From Bradyrhizobium murdochi (lineage in GTDB: Bacteria > Pseudomonadota > Alphaproteobacteria > Rhizobiales > Xanthobacteraceae), in contig NZ_AXAU01000018.1 in the NCBI RefSeq assembly GCF_000472965.1, positions 62,001 to 126,000 on the forward strand: a stretch of DNA of 64,000 nt, read 5' to 3'. The notes beneath the pieces are model-generated. The model was not told the DNA's origin. It saw nothing but the letters and a program-made list of their open reading frames with translations, and did no database searches. Within the stretch, counting starts at the first letter, position 1. Each line of letters starts with the position of its first letter. Positions 45,889-53,752 of the stretch are shown here, one piece after another. A program made the position numbers and the translations under genes.

Positions 45889-48800
45889 CTATTCGATGAC
45901 AATACGGACCTTGGACGCATCTTTGCCCTTGGTCAGGTTGGCGACGTAGCGATCGAAGCGCTCCTTCAAATCGCTCATGGTACATGGCAGGCCACCTTCG
46001 GAGAGTGCGGCTTGCAGATCGCCGCTGCCGAATGTCACCGGCTGCAGGCCACCAAGAACATCCCGCAGCGCCGTCACCAAAGCCGGGCTAACGGGATCTG
46101 GCAGTGTCTTGCTCTTCAGGAAGCTTTGAAGCTCACGCTTTCCAACGGGATCGCTGACCAGTTCGATATTTCCAGCCACGGTCGGGTCTTCGAGATTGGT
46201 GTGTAGCGTGTCCGTCCACCCGCGGACGATGGCGTTCAGCACCTCGTCGAGGTCGGTCAGCGCCTTCTTGGCACTGGCGCCGCCTCCCGGTTCTTCCGCC
46301 GGACGGAAGCCGCAATGCGGGCAGATGGGATCGCTGTCCAGGTCTGGACGCCCAAGCTGGAAGCAGGTCTTCAGCGCAAACAGCTTGTTCTCGAAATCCC
46401 GCAGCTGCGGCGTCGGCATCATTTCAACATTGGCGATTCTCTGAATCTGAGCGAGGCGTGAATCCTTGGCGAGATTCGCCTTGCGCTTGTCGTCGTTGGC
46501 ACCAAGGCGAGCACGTTCATGCGCGGCCAGATAGGCATCCTGATATTTGGTCTTCAGATCGCCCAGCGTCTGGGTCAAAAATCGTTTGAAATCGGCTTCC
46601 GAGCGCTGCTTGGGGCTAGCGATCTTGGCCATGAGATCGGCGCGTGCGGTTCGAACAGCATCCTGCCACGGATGACCGGCGTCGAGCAGCGCCTCCGCCT
46701 TGCCGAGATAGGAGGTCAGCGGGTTGGTCTGCTGAAGAACTGCGCCAAGCTCGTCGACTTCGCGAGAGAGGTCGATCGCCGGCTTCTGGCCGAGCACCGC
46801 CGCCGAGTCGTGCGGGAAGTTCTTCAGCTTGCCGGACGTGTTGAACGGCTGCAGCGACTCGAGAAACCCCTTCAGGCTGCCGAGCCGGTCTTTCCAGTCT
46901 TTCTGCTCCTGATCGGAGAGAATGGGGCGGCCCCAGAAGATCAGTTCGGGGACCCGTGCCTGGGCGGCGACGACCTTGCCGAGTAGCTCGCCGGCGCGTT
47001 GTTGAATCTTGGCCACGCCGTCATCCCGGTTCGCAGGATTGACGATGAGGCCCTTGGGCACGTCGAGCAAATCACACAGATCCTGGAGTGGCCCCAGCGG
47101 CAGATCGCGCGGGCGATCGATGTGCTTGAACTCGGTGACCTCTGTAATGCCAACCTTTGCGAATTGATCGATGCCGGCCGCGTCCACCTTCTTGCCGGCA
47201 AGGCTGAGGACGATGTCTCCGCTGTGAACGAGCGCGGCCAGGACCGCGCTCAGAAACTCAGGTTCGATGCGAAATTTCGTCCAGTAGTCGACGCCTGCTT
47301 CCGACGCGACCAACTCGGATCGATTGAGCACCTGGCCTTGGCCCTTCCGGCTCAAGGCGTCGAGCACCTGCTTGGCGTAGCGAGAGTTGCGCGGCTTGAG
47401 CGTCTCGCCGTCTAACAATTCCAGAGCATCGAGAATTGCCGTGCCCTGCTTGCTCTTTATGCCACCGGCGATCCACCGTAGCGCCTCTTGAGCAGCCTGG
47501 TCGCGATTCTGGCGCGTGACCAGGACGCTGAAGATGGGATACTCCGGGCTTCGATCGGCAAAGTGGGGCGCCAAGTGCGCCGAGCCCGCCGTGTTGACGT
47601 AATCCTTGACCGTCGCATTGGGCGGAAGTTTGCCACGGACGACTTCCTGCAGCGTCTTGGACCGTCCCTGATGCACGACCTCGACAGCCATCGGCATATG
47701 TTCGCGGAGCCACGATGTCAGGGTACGGAGATGGTCGCCGGCCTTGTCCTCGTAGATCCTCTTGTTGCTGCCCGAGGCATCGGCAGCCTGTTCACGCGCG
47801 CCGGCATAGAGGCGCAGCATCCGGTCGAACGTGTCGTCGCGATCCTTCAGCTTGAAGAAGACCTCATCAGCCTTCTTCTCGTCCTTGAAATAGGGTGTGT
47901 CGAAGGGCTGCAGGAAATAGAGATAGAAATCGCGTGCGGGCTGCGCAGTCGAGCGCTCGTTTGGAGCGCCGAAAAACAGATACCCGCTTCGGCCCGCGCG
48001 TCGTTCCCGCCACTCGATCTCATGTTCCCAAATGCGATAGCCGGTGACGTATGGCGCGGCATCCGGGTCTTCGAGGACCACACGCCGCAGGGCATCGAAG
48101 TAGTAGCGATCCAGCTGTGCATCGCCGAGGGTCTCGGCTCGCTTCTCGATGAGGGAATCGAAATCGACATCCTTCTTCAAGTCGAGGAAGTACTGCCCAT
48201 TTTCCTTGTTGAAGCTCAGGAACTGACCGCTCACCGTTCGCAGCAACTCCTTCAACACTGTCTCAACTAGTGTGCGCAGGAACCCGGCGTCCCTTTCGGG
48301 AACGGGCAGCATCAGACAGAGATCGTCTCTCAGCTCCTCCGCCGTCGCTCCAATCGGTGCGTAGATGTCGGACGTCGTCAGACGATGGACCGAAAGCGCG
48401 TGCACGATCCGGATCGCTGCTGGCTTGTACTGCGGTCGGGTGAAAGCTTGCTGGACGCGCGCATCAAGAACACCACTGCGGTCGATGACCTCTTTGATGG
48501 CGGGATCGGATCGGAATGACGGATTGTCTCGCAACACGCCCCAGTAGGAATCGAAAGCAATGAGTCCAGTGTCGTTTGCTGGGAGTTCCAGACCGATGAT
48601 GCGGCGAATTGCGGCGCTGAGCGTCTTCAACACCTCGCGCTTTTCGGCCACGTAGACGCGTTCGAACGTGTCGAGATAGGCCGGGTGCACGGGGAAGAGA
48701 CGAACGAACTCCTCCATTCGTTCGTTCATCGAGCCGTAGAGTGGCGCGAACTGCTTCAGATGCTCTTGGACCAGCGCTTGCTGCTTAGCGTCCTTTTTCA

Positions 48801-49578
48801 GAATTCGCTCAGCCACGACAAAAGCGACATCGTCACGAGCAATGCGGACCTGCTCGAAGCGATCCTTAACGCGCCGAAGCGTGTCGGCGACGAATTGAAA
48901 GCGCGGATTGTCGAACAGGCTTTCCTGCACACCTGCAATGAAGCGGAAACGAGAGCCTTTGCAGACCTCTCCAAGCTCCCGGAGGAAGGAAAGGTCGAGA
49001 CTCAGGGCTTGGTCAGCGCGTGAGCGCAGATAGTCGAGTAGTTCGTCGAGGACGAGGATGAGGCCGCGATCGGGGTGCGCGGCCTGAAACGCGGCCATCA
49101 TTTCCTGGAATGCGGATTTGTTCTCATGTCGATCATCGGTGGACGGAAATTCGTAGATGACTCCGAGCCGCGCCAATCCGTCCTCCAGAACCGAGCACAC
49201 TATCTCCCGAAGAGACATCGTAGTGGAACCGATTTCGGCGCGGATGACGCGGAAGCGGCCGGCGACATCAGCGGCCTTTTCAGCGACCTTTGGATTGGTC
49301 ATTCGGGAAACGAGATCGGCATGCTCGGCGATCGCCGAGACAACGGCCATCAGGTGCGATTTACCCGTACCGTAGTTGCCGACGACAAGAATGCCCTTGT
49401 TGTCTGCTGGCTTGCTGAACTGCAGCTGCGGAATCACAAGCTCGCTGAGCAGATCGGCCATTCGGTCGGAGATGACAAATGTTTCGACTAGACGACGGGC
49501 ATCAGCGGCGGTATCTGCTTCGCGGAGCTGGACCACCGTTTCAATTGGTTCGAACTGAATAAGATCTGAGTATTTCAT
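45889..49578 (-). CDS. brxC: BrxC/PglY-type P-loop ATPase (DUF6079)
   Basis: A 1229-residue AAA-like ATPase of the BrxC/PglY family, the largest BREX protein. Walker A is VVGNYGTGKSHLMAVV near residue 67 and Walker B is GLILVLDELLDYLRSRADQ near 177, followed by SFLRELGEVCKG. The later part contains a long helical region and a CPHCGFRP pair near residue 1090 (a possible half zinc site). Start overlaps brxF by 4 bp. In type 1 BREX, BrxC is needed for both defence and methylation. The next gene begins 9 bp after its stop. Confidence 0.85.
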   Translation of the reverse strand: MKYSDLIQFEPIETVVQLREADTAADARRLVETFVISDRMADLLSELVIPQLQFSKPADNKGILVVGNYGTGKSHLMAVVSAIAEHADLVSRMTNPKVAEKAADVAGRFRVIRAEIGSTTMSLREIVCSVLEDGLARLGVIYEFPSTDDRHENKSAFQEMMAAFQAAHPDRGLILVLDELLDYLRSRADQALSLDLSFLRELGEVCKGSRFRFIAGVQESLFDNPRFQFVADTLRRVKDRFEQVRIARDDVAFVVAERILKKDAKQQALVQEHLKQFAPLYGSMNERMEEFVRLFPVHPAYLDTFERVYVAEKREVLKTLSAAIRRIIGLELPANDTGLIAFDSYWGVLRDNPSFRSDPAIKEVIDRSGVLDARVQQAFTRPQYKPAAIRIVHALSVHRLTTSDIYAPIGATAEELRDDLCLMLPVPERDAGFLRTLVETVLKELLRTVSGQFLSFNKENGQYFLDLKKDVDFDSLIEKRAETLGDAQLDRYYFDALRRVVLEDPDAAPYVTGYRIWEHEIEWRERRAGRSGYLFFGAPNERSTAQPARDFYLYFLQPFDTPYFKDEKKADEVFFKLKDRDDTFDRMLRLYAGAREQAADASGSNKRIYEDKAGDHLRTLTSWLREHMPMAVEVVHQGRSKTLQEVVRGKLPPNATVKDYVNTAGSAHLAPHFADRSPEYPIFSVLVTRQNRDQAAQEALRWIAGGIKSKQGTAILDALELLDGETLKPRNSRYAKQVLDALSRKGQGQVLNRSELVASEAGVDYWTKFRIEPEFLSAVLAALVHSGDIVLSLAGKKVDAAGIDQFAKVGITEVTEFKHIDRPRDLPLGPLQDLCDLLDVPKGLIVNPANRDDGVAKIQQRAGELLGKVVAAQARVPELIFWGRPILSDQEQKDWKDRLGSLKGFLESLQPFNTSGKLKNFPHDSAAVLGQKPAIDLSREVDELGAVLQQTNPLTSYLGKAEALLDAGHPWQDAVRTARADLMAKIASPKQRSEADFKRFLTQTLGDLKTKYQDAYLAAHERARLGANDDKRKANLAKDSRLAQIQRIANVEMMPTPQLRDFENKLFALKTCFQLGRPDLDSDPICPHCGFRPAEEPGGGASAKKALTDLDEVLNAIVRGWTDTLHTNLEDPTVAGNIELVSDPVGKRELQSFLKSKTLPDPVSPALVTALRDVLGGLQPVTFGSGDLQAALSEGGLPCTMSDLKERFDRYVANLTKGKDASKVRIVIE

Positions 49579-50105
49579 TTTGTCACCTTCCCAGACGATT
49601 CAATGTCCGGCAGATTAGTTTCGCTGGCCTTTACGATCACCGCTTGGGGTGTGAGATATCGCCGGGCTTCGGGATGGCCGGGCTCCGAATATGTCAGTGA
49701 GGAACCATCAAAGTTGCCCGGCCACGCAGCGACGATCGTCCGGTTTCGAGATAATGACTGAAGCAGCTTGAGGGGATCTTGCGCTAGCTCCGGAGCGAAA
49801 AGTAGCTCGATATTGTCGAGCAAAACGACGTTGGAGGTCTCGTCTCGCACTGTGTCGTTAAGAATGCCCGCGACTCGGACAGCCCGCTGCCGATGCGTCA
49901 GTTCAAGAAGCTTCTCCGATAAGCAGAGATTGACATTGATTCGTGGCCACTTGTGCTTCGCGGCCAGCTCCGTGAGGGCAGCGGTCTTGCCCGTACGTGC
50001 TGGCCCGACGGCCAGGATCAACTTGTAATAGGTGTCCTGCGTCTTGAGCAAAACGTCGTGAATCTCGGACGAAAGCGAGGCGGCCACGTCAGTTCCTGCC
50101 TTCAT
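49575..50105 (-). CDS. brxF: BREX-3 small ATPase BrxF
   Basis: A 176-residue P-loop protein. Walker A is LAVGPARTGKTAAL near residue 32 and Walker B VVLLDNIELLFAPEL near 95, with a sensor-like RTIVAAWPG near 128 and a short C-terminal tail. This small ATPase starts the type 3 BREX set. Its 5' end overlaps the HTH gene by 17 bp, its 3' end overlaps brxC by 4 bp. Two ATGs (50108 and 50105) are equivalent. Confidence 0.83.
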   Translation of the reverse strand: MKAGTDVAASLSSEIHDVLLKTQDTYYKLILAVGPARTGKTAALTELAAKHKWPRINVNLCLSEKLLELTHRQRAVRVAGILNDTVRDETSNVVLLDNIELLFAPELAQDPLKLLQSLSRNRTIVAAWPGNFDGSSLTYSEPGHPEARRYLTPQAVIVKASETNLPDIESSGKVTK

Positions 50106-50283
50106 CACGGCAGACTTCTTTCTGCTGCTCGATCCAGCGGTCGATGTCGACGCGCTTGAACCGCCATTGCCCGCGCACTTTGAAGGCTGGCAACTGGTTC
50201 TTTTGGGCCATTGTGTAGACGGTTTTTTCGGCGACCTTTAGCAATTGGGCCACCTCGGGCAGCGTTAGAATTTCGTCCGGCAT
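50089..50283 (-). CDS. MerR/excisionase-like HTH protein, first gene of the BREX operon
   Basis: A 64-residue protein from the ATG at 50283 (MPDEILTLPEVAQLLKVAEK), of the helix-turn-helix group used by excisionases and by operon regulators. The pattern LPEVAQLLKVAEKTVYTMAQKNQLPAFKVRGQWRF is the classic DNA-binding core. It lies at the 5' end of the BREX operon and overlaps brxF, so it may regulate the operon; an excisionase role for the island is the alternative. The longer frame to 50298 adds five residues. Confidence 0.75.
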   Translation of the reverse strand: MPDEILTLPEVAQLLKVAEKTVYTMAQKNQLPAFKVRGQWRFKRVDIDRWIEQQKEVCRDEGRN

Positions 50284-51124
50284 CAGAGCGCAGCCCATGA
50301 ATGGATGGTAGTGGATGCCAGAAGTTGCCAGAATACGCTAGAGAAATCACTGAACTTGCTAGCGTTATCCTACGCTTGCCGTGGGCGGATTGTGGCCAGC
50401 ATAGGGACACCGTAATCCAGCTGTAGTCTGGCAACGCTGCTGCCTCCGCCCAGTATCGCCTCGCAGTGTTCGGCGCGAGCAATGTCAGGCGGAGGCAGGC
50501 TAGTCGATCGTCGGCCGCGGTCAAATTGCGATCGATGCGCAACGGCCACTCGCGAGAAGCCGCTTCCAGGGATGGGCGCTGGCGATCGCATGGCCATGGA
50601 CTATCGAAGTACGGCTGGGGTGTTGGGTACCGCGTAGGGTTTGGGGGATCGTGGATGAGCTATCTGATGTGGGTCTAGATCTTGTTGCAAGGCTCGAAGT
50701 TCACTTCTTTTAGGGCCGCCTCAGTTGGCGGCCGCTAACGCGTAGAAAGCATCGCCAGCCAAAACACAGCCAGCCATCTAACGATGATAAGCCATGATGG
50801 CCCCGGCTGCTATTTTGGCTTTCTCTTTCGTGGTATAGGGACGCATTTAACGCCTTAGTTGGTGGCCTCTTCGGCCAGCATCTTAACTCACCTTGCCCCG
50901 CGCCCAAGCTCCAAGCCAAACGATAGCGCAAATTATGATGTCCAGACGAGAATTCCGTAGAAGCGTTTCAGCAGGCCAGCGGTGCATTAGCCTCATTTGG
51001 TCTTGAGGTTTTTGGATGCGGCTTCGTCTTTGCCAGTCGTTCCATCAGCTTGTCCGCAGCCGAACGATTTTCATCTGCTTCGATCTCGCGAGCCTTTTCG
51101 ATGAAAGCGCGCGACGGTTATGGA
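50284..51124. other. Gap between the BREX operon and the toxin-antitoxin pair
   Basis: About 840 bp without a complete gene. The BREX promoter must lie at its left end (from 50,284) on the minus strand. A 7-bp hairpin (GGCCGCC, loop TCAGTT, GGCGGCC) is at 50714-50733. Around 50968-51114 a minus-strand frame without a start codon reads RAFIEKAREIEADENRSAAD and resembles the C-terminal part of small proteins found in Bradyrhizobium, so it looks like a gene fragment. Confidence 0.5.
50968..51114 (-). pseudogene. Fragment of a small Bradyrhizobium-type protein gene
   Basis: The minus-strand frame contains FIEKAREIEADENRSAADKL and LMERLAKTKPHPK, as in short conserved proteins I recall from this genus. 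A stop (TAA) lies just before the segment, and no start codon is available, so only the C-terminal half remains. Suggests decay next to the toxin gene. Confidence 0.4.
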
Positions 51125-51751
51125 TCATCTAGCTTCTGTGGTTTCTGCTTCATTTGGGCTCTCGTTAGCGGTCACTGGCGAATCTGCAAATAGATCAGGA
51201 TGCCGGTAAGCTTTGGCCCGTTTTGAGTCTCGCGCGGATCTCATTTTGCCTTGAGCGGCTTTCTGCCGGTCGATCTTGAGAAGCTTAAGGTCTTCATTGG
51301 AAACGGACCTCAGCTTGCTCCCATCTTTAATGGGCCACACAGCCGGGACATGCCAGAACGAACTTGGGTTAGCCGTCTTCAACTGCTTAACGATCGTCGG
51401 CCACCAATGAATAAGAAGCGAGCACTTCTTGAAAAAATTCCAATTGTTCCAACCGCCGTCAAAGAAGATGACGACCATGCCTTCTTCAACTAAGGCCAAT
51501 CGCTCGTGCGGGACAATCTTCATCCGGGTATTGCCAGAGATCACGACCTTTCCACCAGCGGCCGCGAACCGCTTCACCCAGGGAGCGTCATTGCGCCGTA
51601 GGTAGTCTGAATCTTCTGGTTTCGGGTAGTAAAGCTTTACGCTTTGTAGGACGAGGTCTGCGTTTAGTTTGAGCAAATGCCTATCGCTGGCGAATTCTTG
51701 AAAGACTTTCACCAGAACCGGGGGTATGTGCTCGTCAAACGCTATCTTCAA
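51125..51751 (-). CDS. VapC45-like PIN-like toxin
   Basis: A 208-residue protein that opens with KIAFDEHIPPVLVKVFQEF, where the acidic DEH group is like that of PIN-like (Mut7-C/DUF5615-type) nucleases. Later come WVKRFAAAGGKVVISGNTRM and MVVIFFDGGWNNWNFFKKCSLLIHWW. The TTG at 51751 is used as start because it overlaps the upstream stop (TTGA). With the upstream DUF433-like protein it forms a VapB45-VapC45-like toxin-antitoxin operon; the toxin would cut RNA. The basic tail (SARDSKRAKAYRHPD) may bind RNA. Confidence 0.65.
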   Translation of the reverse strand: MKIAFDEHIPPVLVKVFQEFASDRHLLKLNADLVLQSVKLYYPKPEDSDYLRRNDAPWVKRFAAAGGKVVISGNTRMKIVPHERLALVEEGMVVIFFDGGWNNWNFFKKCSLLIHWWPTIVKQLKTANPSSFWHVPAVWPIKDGSKLRSVSNEDLKLLKIDRQKAAQGKMRSARDSKRAKAYRHPDLFADSPVTANESPNEAETTEAR

Positions 51752-52536
51752 GCAGCCCTATGAAGATCTTGTTCAAACTTAACAGCTTCCCGAACCTGCT
51801 TCTCAGGTATCTCGTACATCCACGCCGCCGCTTTAGTGCTTTTCTCTGCCTTGGCTGCGGCTGCCAGAGTAGCCGTCGGAATATGGCTCTCTTGTAGAAT
51901 TGGTTGCCCAAAAGAAAATACGGGATGGATGACAACATTCGGCGCAATTTTCCGGCGCGGGCGCCAAGACACGGCGTCGCCAGCCGGATCATAAATCACG
52001 TCATCCTTTAGAGACTTCATCACGACTGGATGCATCTCATAGTTCTTGCTGCGCAAATCATAGATGTTATCGATGCCGTTCTTCCGGCCAATCTCAGCTA
52101 CAATTTTCCGGCCATCGGTTCTAAACACAGTACGCGTTGCAAAGGGATGGGGATGATCAAGTGTGTCCTTCACCTGATTCATTATCGCGCGTATGTCACG
52201 GAGCTTCACGCCCGCGCCATGAAATAACGCGACAAAGCGAAGCTCCATTAGATTGCTGAAGCTAACAGCCACCTTGCCGTCAACGCGACCCAGTTCATTT
52301 AGGATGATCGGAGCTTGTTTACGCTTGTGGCCGCCAACCCAAATCCTCACCATTCGCTGTGGAGCTTGGACAAGCTCCGCAGCGGCGGGCACCGTATAAA
52401 TACCTGCTTCTAATAGACTAGGACCGATCATTGTCGTCCTCGCTACCCTGCCGATGAGTCCCGGTAGGTCAACCGTGCCAAGGATATCACTAAACGCCTT
52501 GGTTGTGCGAGCCTCATCGGACACGCCGGGGCTCAT
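51748..52536 (-). CDS. VapB45-like antitoxin (DUF433 family)
   Basis: A 262-residue protein. A MerR-like HTH N-terminal part (GIYTVPAAAELVQAPQRMVRIWVGGHK) is followed by SFSNLMELRFVALFHGAGVKLRDIRAI, and the C-terminal half has the DUF433-type pattern (DGDAVSWRP-like AGDAVSWRPRRK, HPVFSFGQPILQESHIPTATL). This is the two-part layout of VapB45-like antitoxins. It precedes the toxin gene and overlaps it by 4 bp. The ATG at 52536 is preferred; a GTG at 52569 also fits. It probably represses the pair. Confidence 0.65.
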   Translation of the reverse strand: MSPGVSDEARTTKAFSDILGTVDLPGLIGRVARTTMIGPSLLEAGIYTVPAAAELVQAPQRMVRIWVGGHKRKQAPIILNELGRVDGKVAVSFSNLMELRFVALFHGAGVKLRDIRAIMNQVKDTLDHPHPFATRTVFRTDGRKIVAEIGRKNGIDNIYDLRSKNYEMHPVVMKSLKDDVIYDPAGDAVSWRPRRKIAPNVVIHPVFSFGQPILQESHIPTATLAAAAKAEKSTKAAAWMYEIPEKQVREAVKFEQDLHRAA

Positions 52537-52569
52537 TCTTTCGTTATACCTAAGATCGAATTCATGCAC

Positions 52570-52878
52570 CCGTCTTGCTGGACGCCATCAGGTGCGCGGC
52601 CTGAAACCATATACGAGATCATCTACATCGACGTCTCAGCCTGCGAGGACAGCCTCTTGAGAAAGCTAGGGCAGGGGATTGTTGGGCAGTCCGCAAGCCG
52701 GTATCCTTTCGTAGCAGCAGATGGCGCGGCATACATAGCGAGCCGTCGCAGAAAAATGCCGCCACCCTTCTGGCCGCGTGGCCTGACGTCGCACGCCCCT
52801 TCGCAAAGGCACAACGCTTACTGAACCCATGCTGCGCTTATTATGGGACTTTCGGTACCACCGCCTTAAAAAGACATC
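52570..52878. other. Gap between the toxin-antitoxin pair and the peptide locus
   Basis: About 310 bp. I see no convincing gene on either strand: the longest plus-strand frame here has no domain character. The antitoxin promoter should lie in the first part, and the end of the biosynthetic operon is at the right edge, without a clear terminator. Confidence 0.4.
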
Positions 52879-53736
52879 TCACGACGAGCTTTTCGGGTAG
52901 TCCTGCATTTTTCGTATTGTGTTTTCGGCCACAAGCTTGGACTTATTTGCGAGGTCTCCGATATAGCATCGCAAATCCGCCCAGACTAGCCTATCATACC
53001 ACGGCCTATGCAAAGCTAAACTTACGCTGATCGCCAGATCAGAGTTGCGCACCTGATGCCACCAATGCGCAGGAATTCCCAGCACTTGCCCGGGACCCAC
53101 GCGTGCCACCAAGGTCTTAGTACCTTCAGGCAATCTTGCCAGGCCATCGTGGTTTCTTGGCAGGGCAGCATAGCGTCGGCATTGATGGACTGCGCTATAG
53201 GGTTTGATCCCGTTCGCGCGCCTTGGGTCAATGAGGTGGACCTCCTTTTCTCCTTCGATCCCAATCATCAAATTGTGGGTGAGATCGTAGTGAAGGAAAG
53301 AGCCGGAGTTCAAACCTCCTATGAACAAAAATGACTCGAACGGAGGAGTGTGCAAGACCGACGCAATTAGCGACACTGGTTTCGCCAAACTTATGGGAAA
53401 GCGCGAAAGTGGGAGACCCGAAATGTAGTAGGTTGGCCCCCGCGCAGGAGACGCCAAGACCTTCGCCAGAGCTTCCGCGAATGGTAGCATTCGTCGACTG
53501 TAATGGCCTCGGTTAACGTTCGGGCGTGGCTGAAAAATTGGCTTGAGTGTGTATTCGACAGGAACGGGAGTGTCTGCTAGCTCGGATCGAATCAGCCCCG
53601 CGGCCTCCCGCAATTGCACCTTCAGTTCATCAGAGAGCTCAATCAACGAAGGACCGCGGCTAAAACAATCTAAGCTATGGGATCGTTGGGTGTCCGCGAG
53701 GGTCCAGCAGGATTGAACAGTTAACACCGTAGACAC
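52879..53736 (-). CDS. JmjC/cupin_8-like Fe(II)/2-oxoglutarate oxygenase
   Basis: A 285-residue protein of the cupin-like/JmjC hydroxylase fold. The metal-binding H-x-D is in SGSFLHYDLTHNLMIGIEG near residue 152, and the distal histidine in VLGIPAHWWHQVRNS near 233. The order and spacing match iron(II)/2-oxoglutarate-dependent hydroxylases that act on peptides or proteins. The start is uncertain: the frame reads on upstream into the megasynthase gene, and a GTG at 53736, just past that gene's stop, is the best choice. Last gene of the minus-strand operon. Likely a tailoring hydroxylase. Confidence 0.6.
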   Translation of the reverse strand: MSTVLTVQSCWTLADTQRSHSLDCFSRGPSLIELSDELKVQLREAAGLIRSELADTPVPVEYTLKPIFQPRPNVNRGHYSRRMLPFAEALAKVLASPARGPTYYISGLPLSRFPISLAKPVSLIASVLHTPPFESFLFIGGLNSGSFLHYDLTHNLMIGIEGEKEVHLIDPRRANGIKPYSAVHQCRRYAALPRNHDGLARLPEGTKTLVARVGPGQVLGIPAHWWHQVRNSDLAISVSLALHRPWYDRLVWADLRCYIGDLANKSKLVAENTIRKMQDYPKSSS

Positions 53737-53752
53737 CCGTCCACTGTTGTTC

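Noticed and set aside
35525..50283. DISARM or a restriction-modification system as the identity of the operon
   Set aside because: A PglZ protein, BrxF-type ATPase and a 1229-residue DUF6079 protein fit BREX; DISARM would have DrmA/DrmB and no PglZ, and no restriction endonuclease domain is seen.
52564..52824. 86-codon plus-strand frame between the toxin-antitoxin pair and the oxygenase
   Set aside because: It starts inside the antitoxin's leader region, has mixed composition and no recognised motif; too weak to call.
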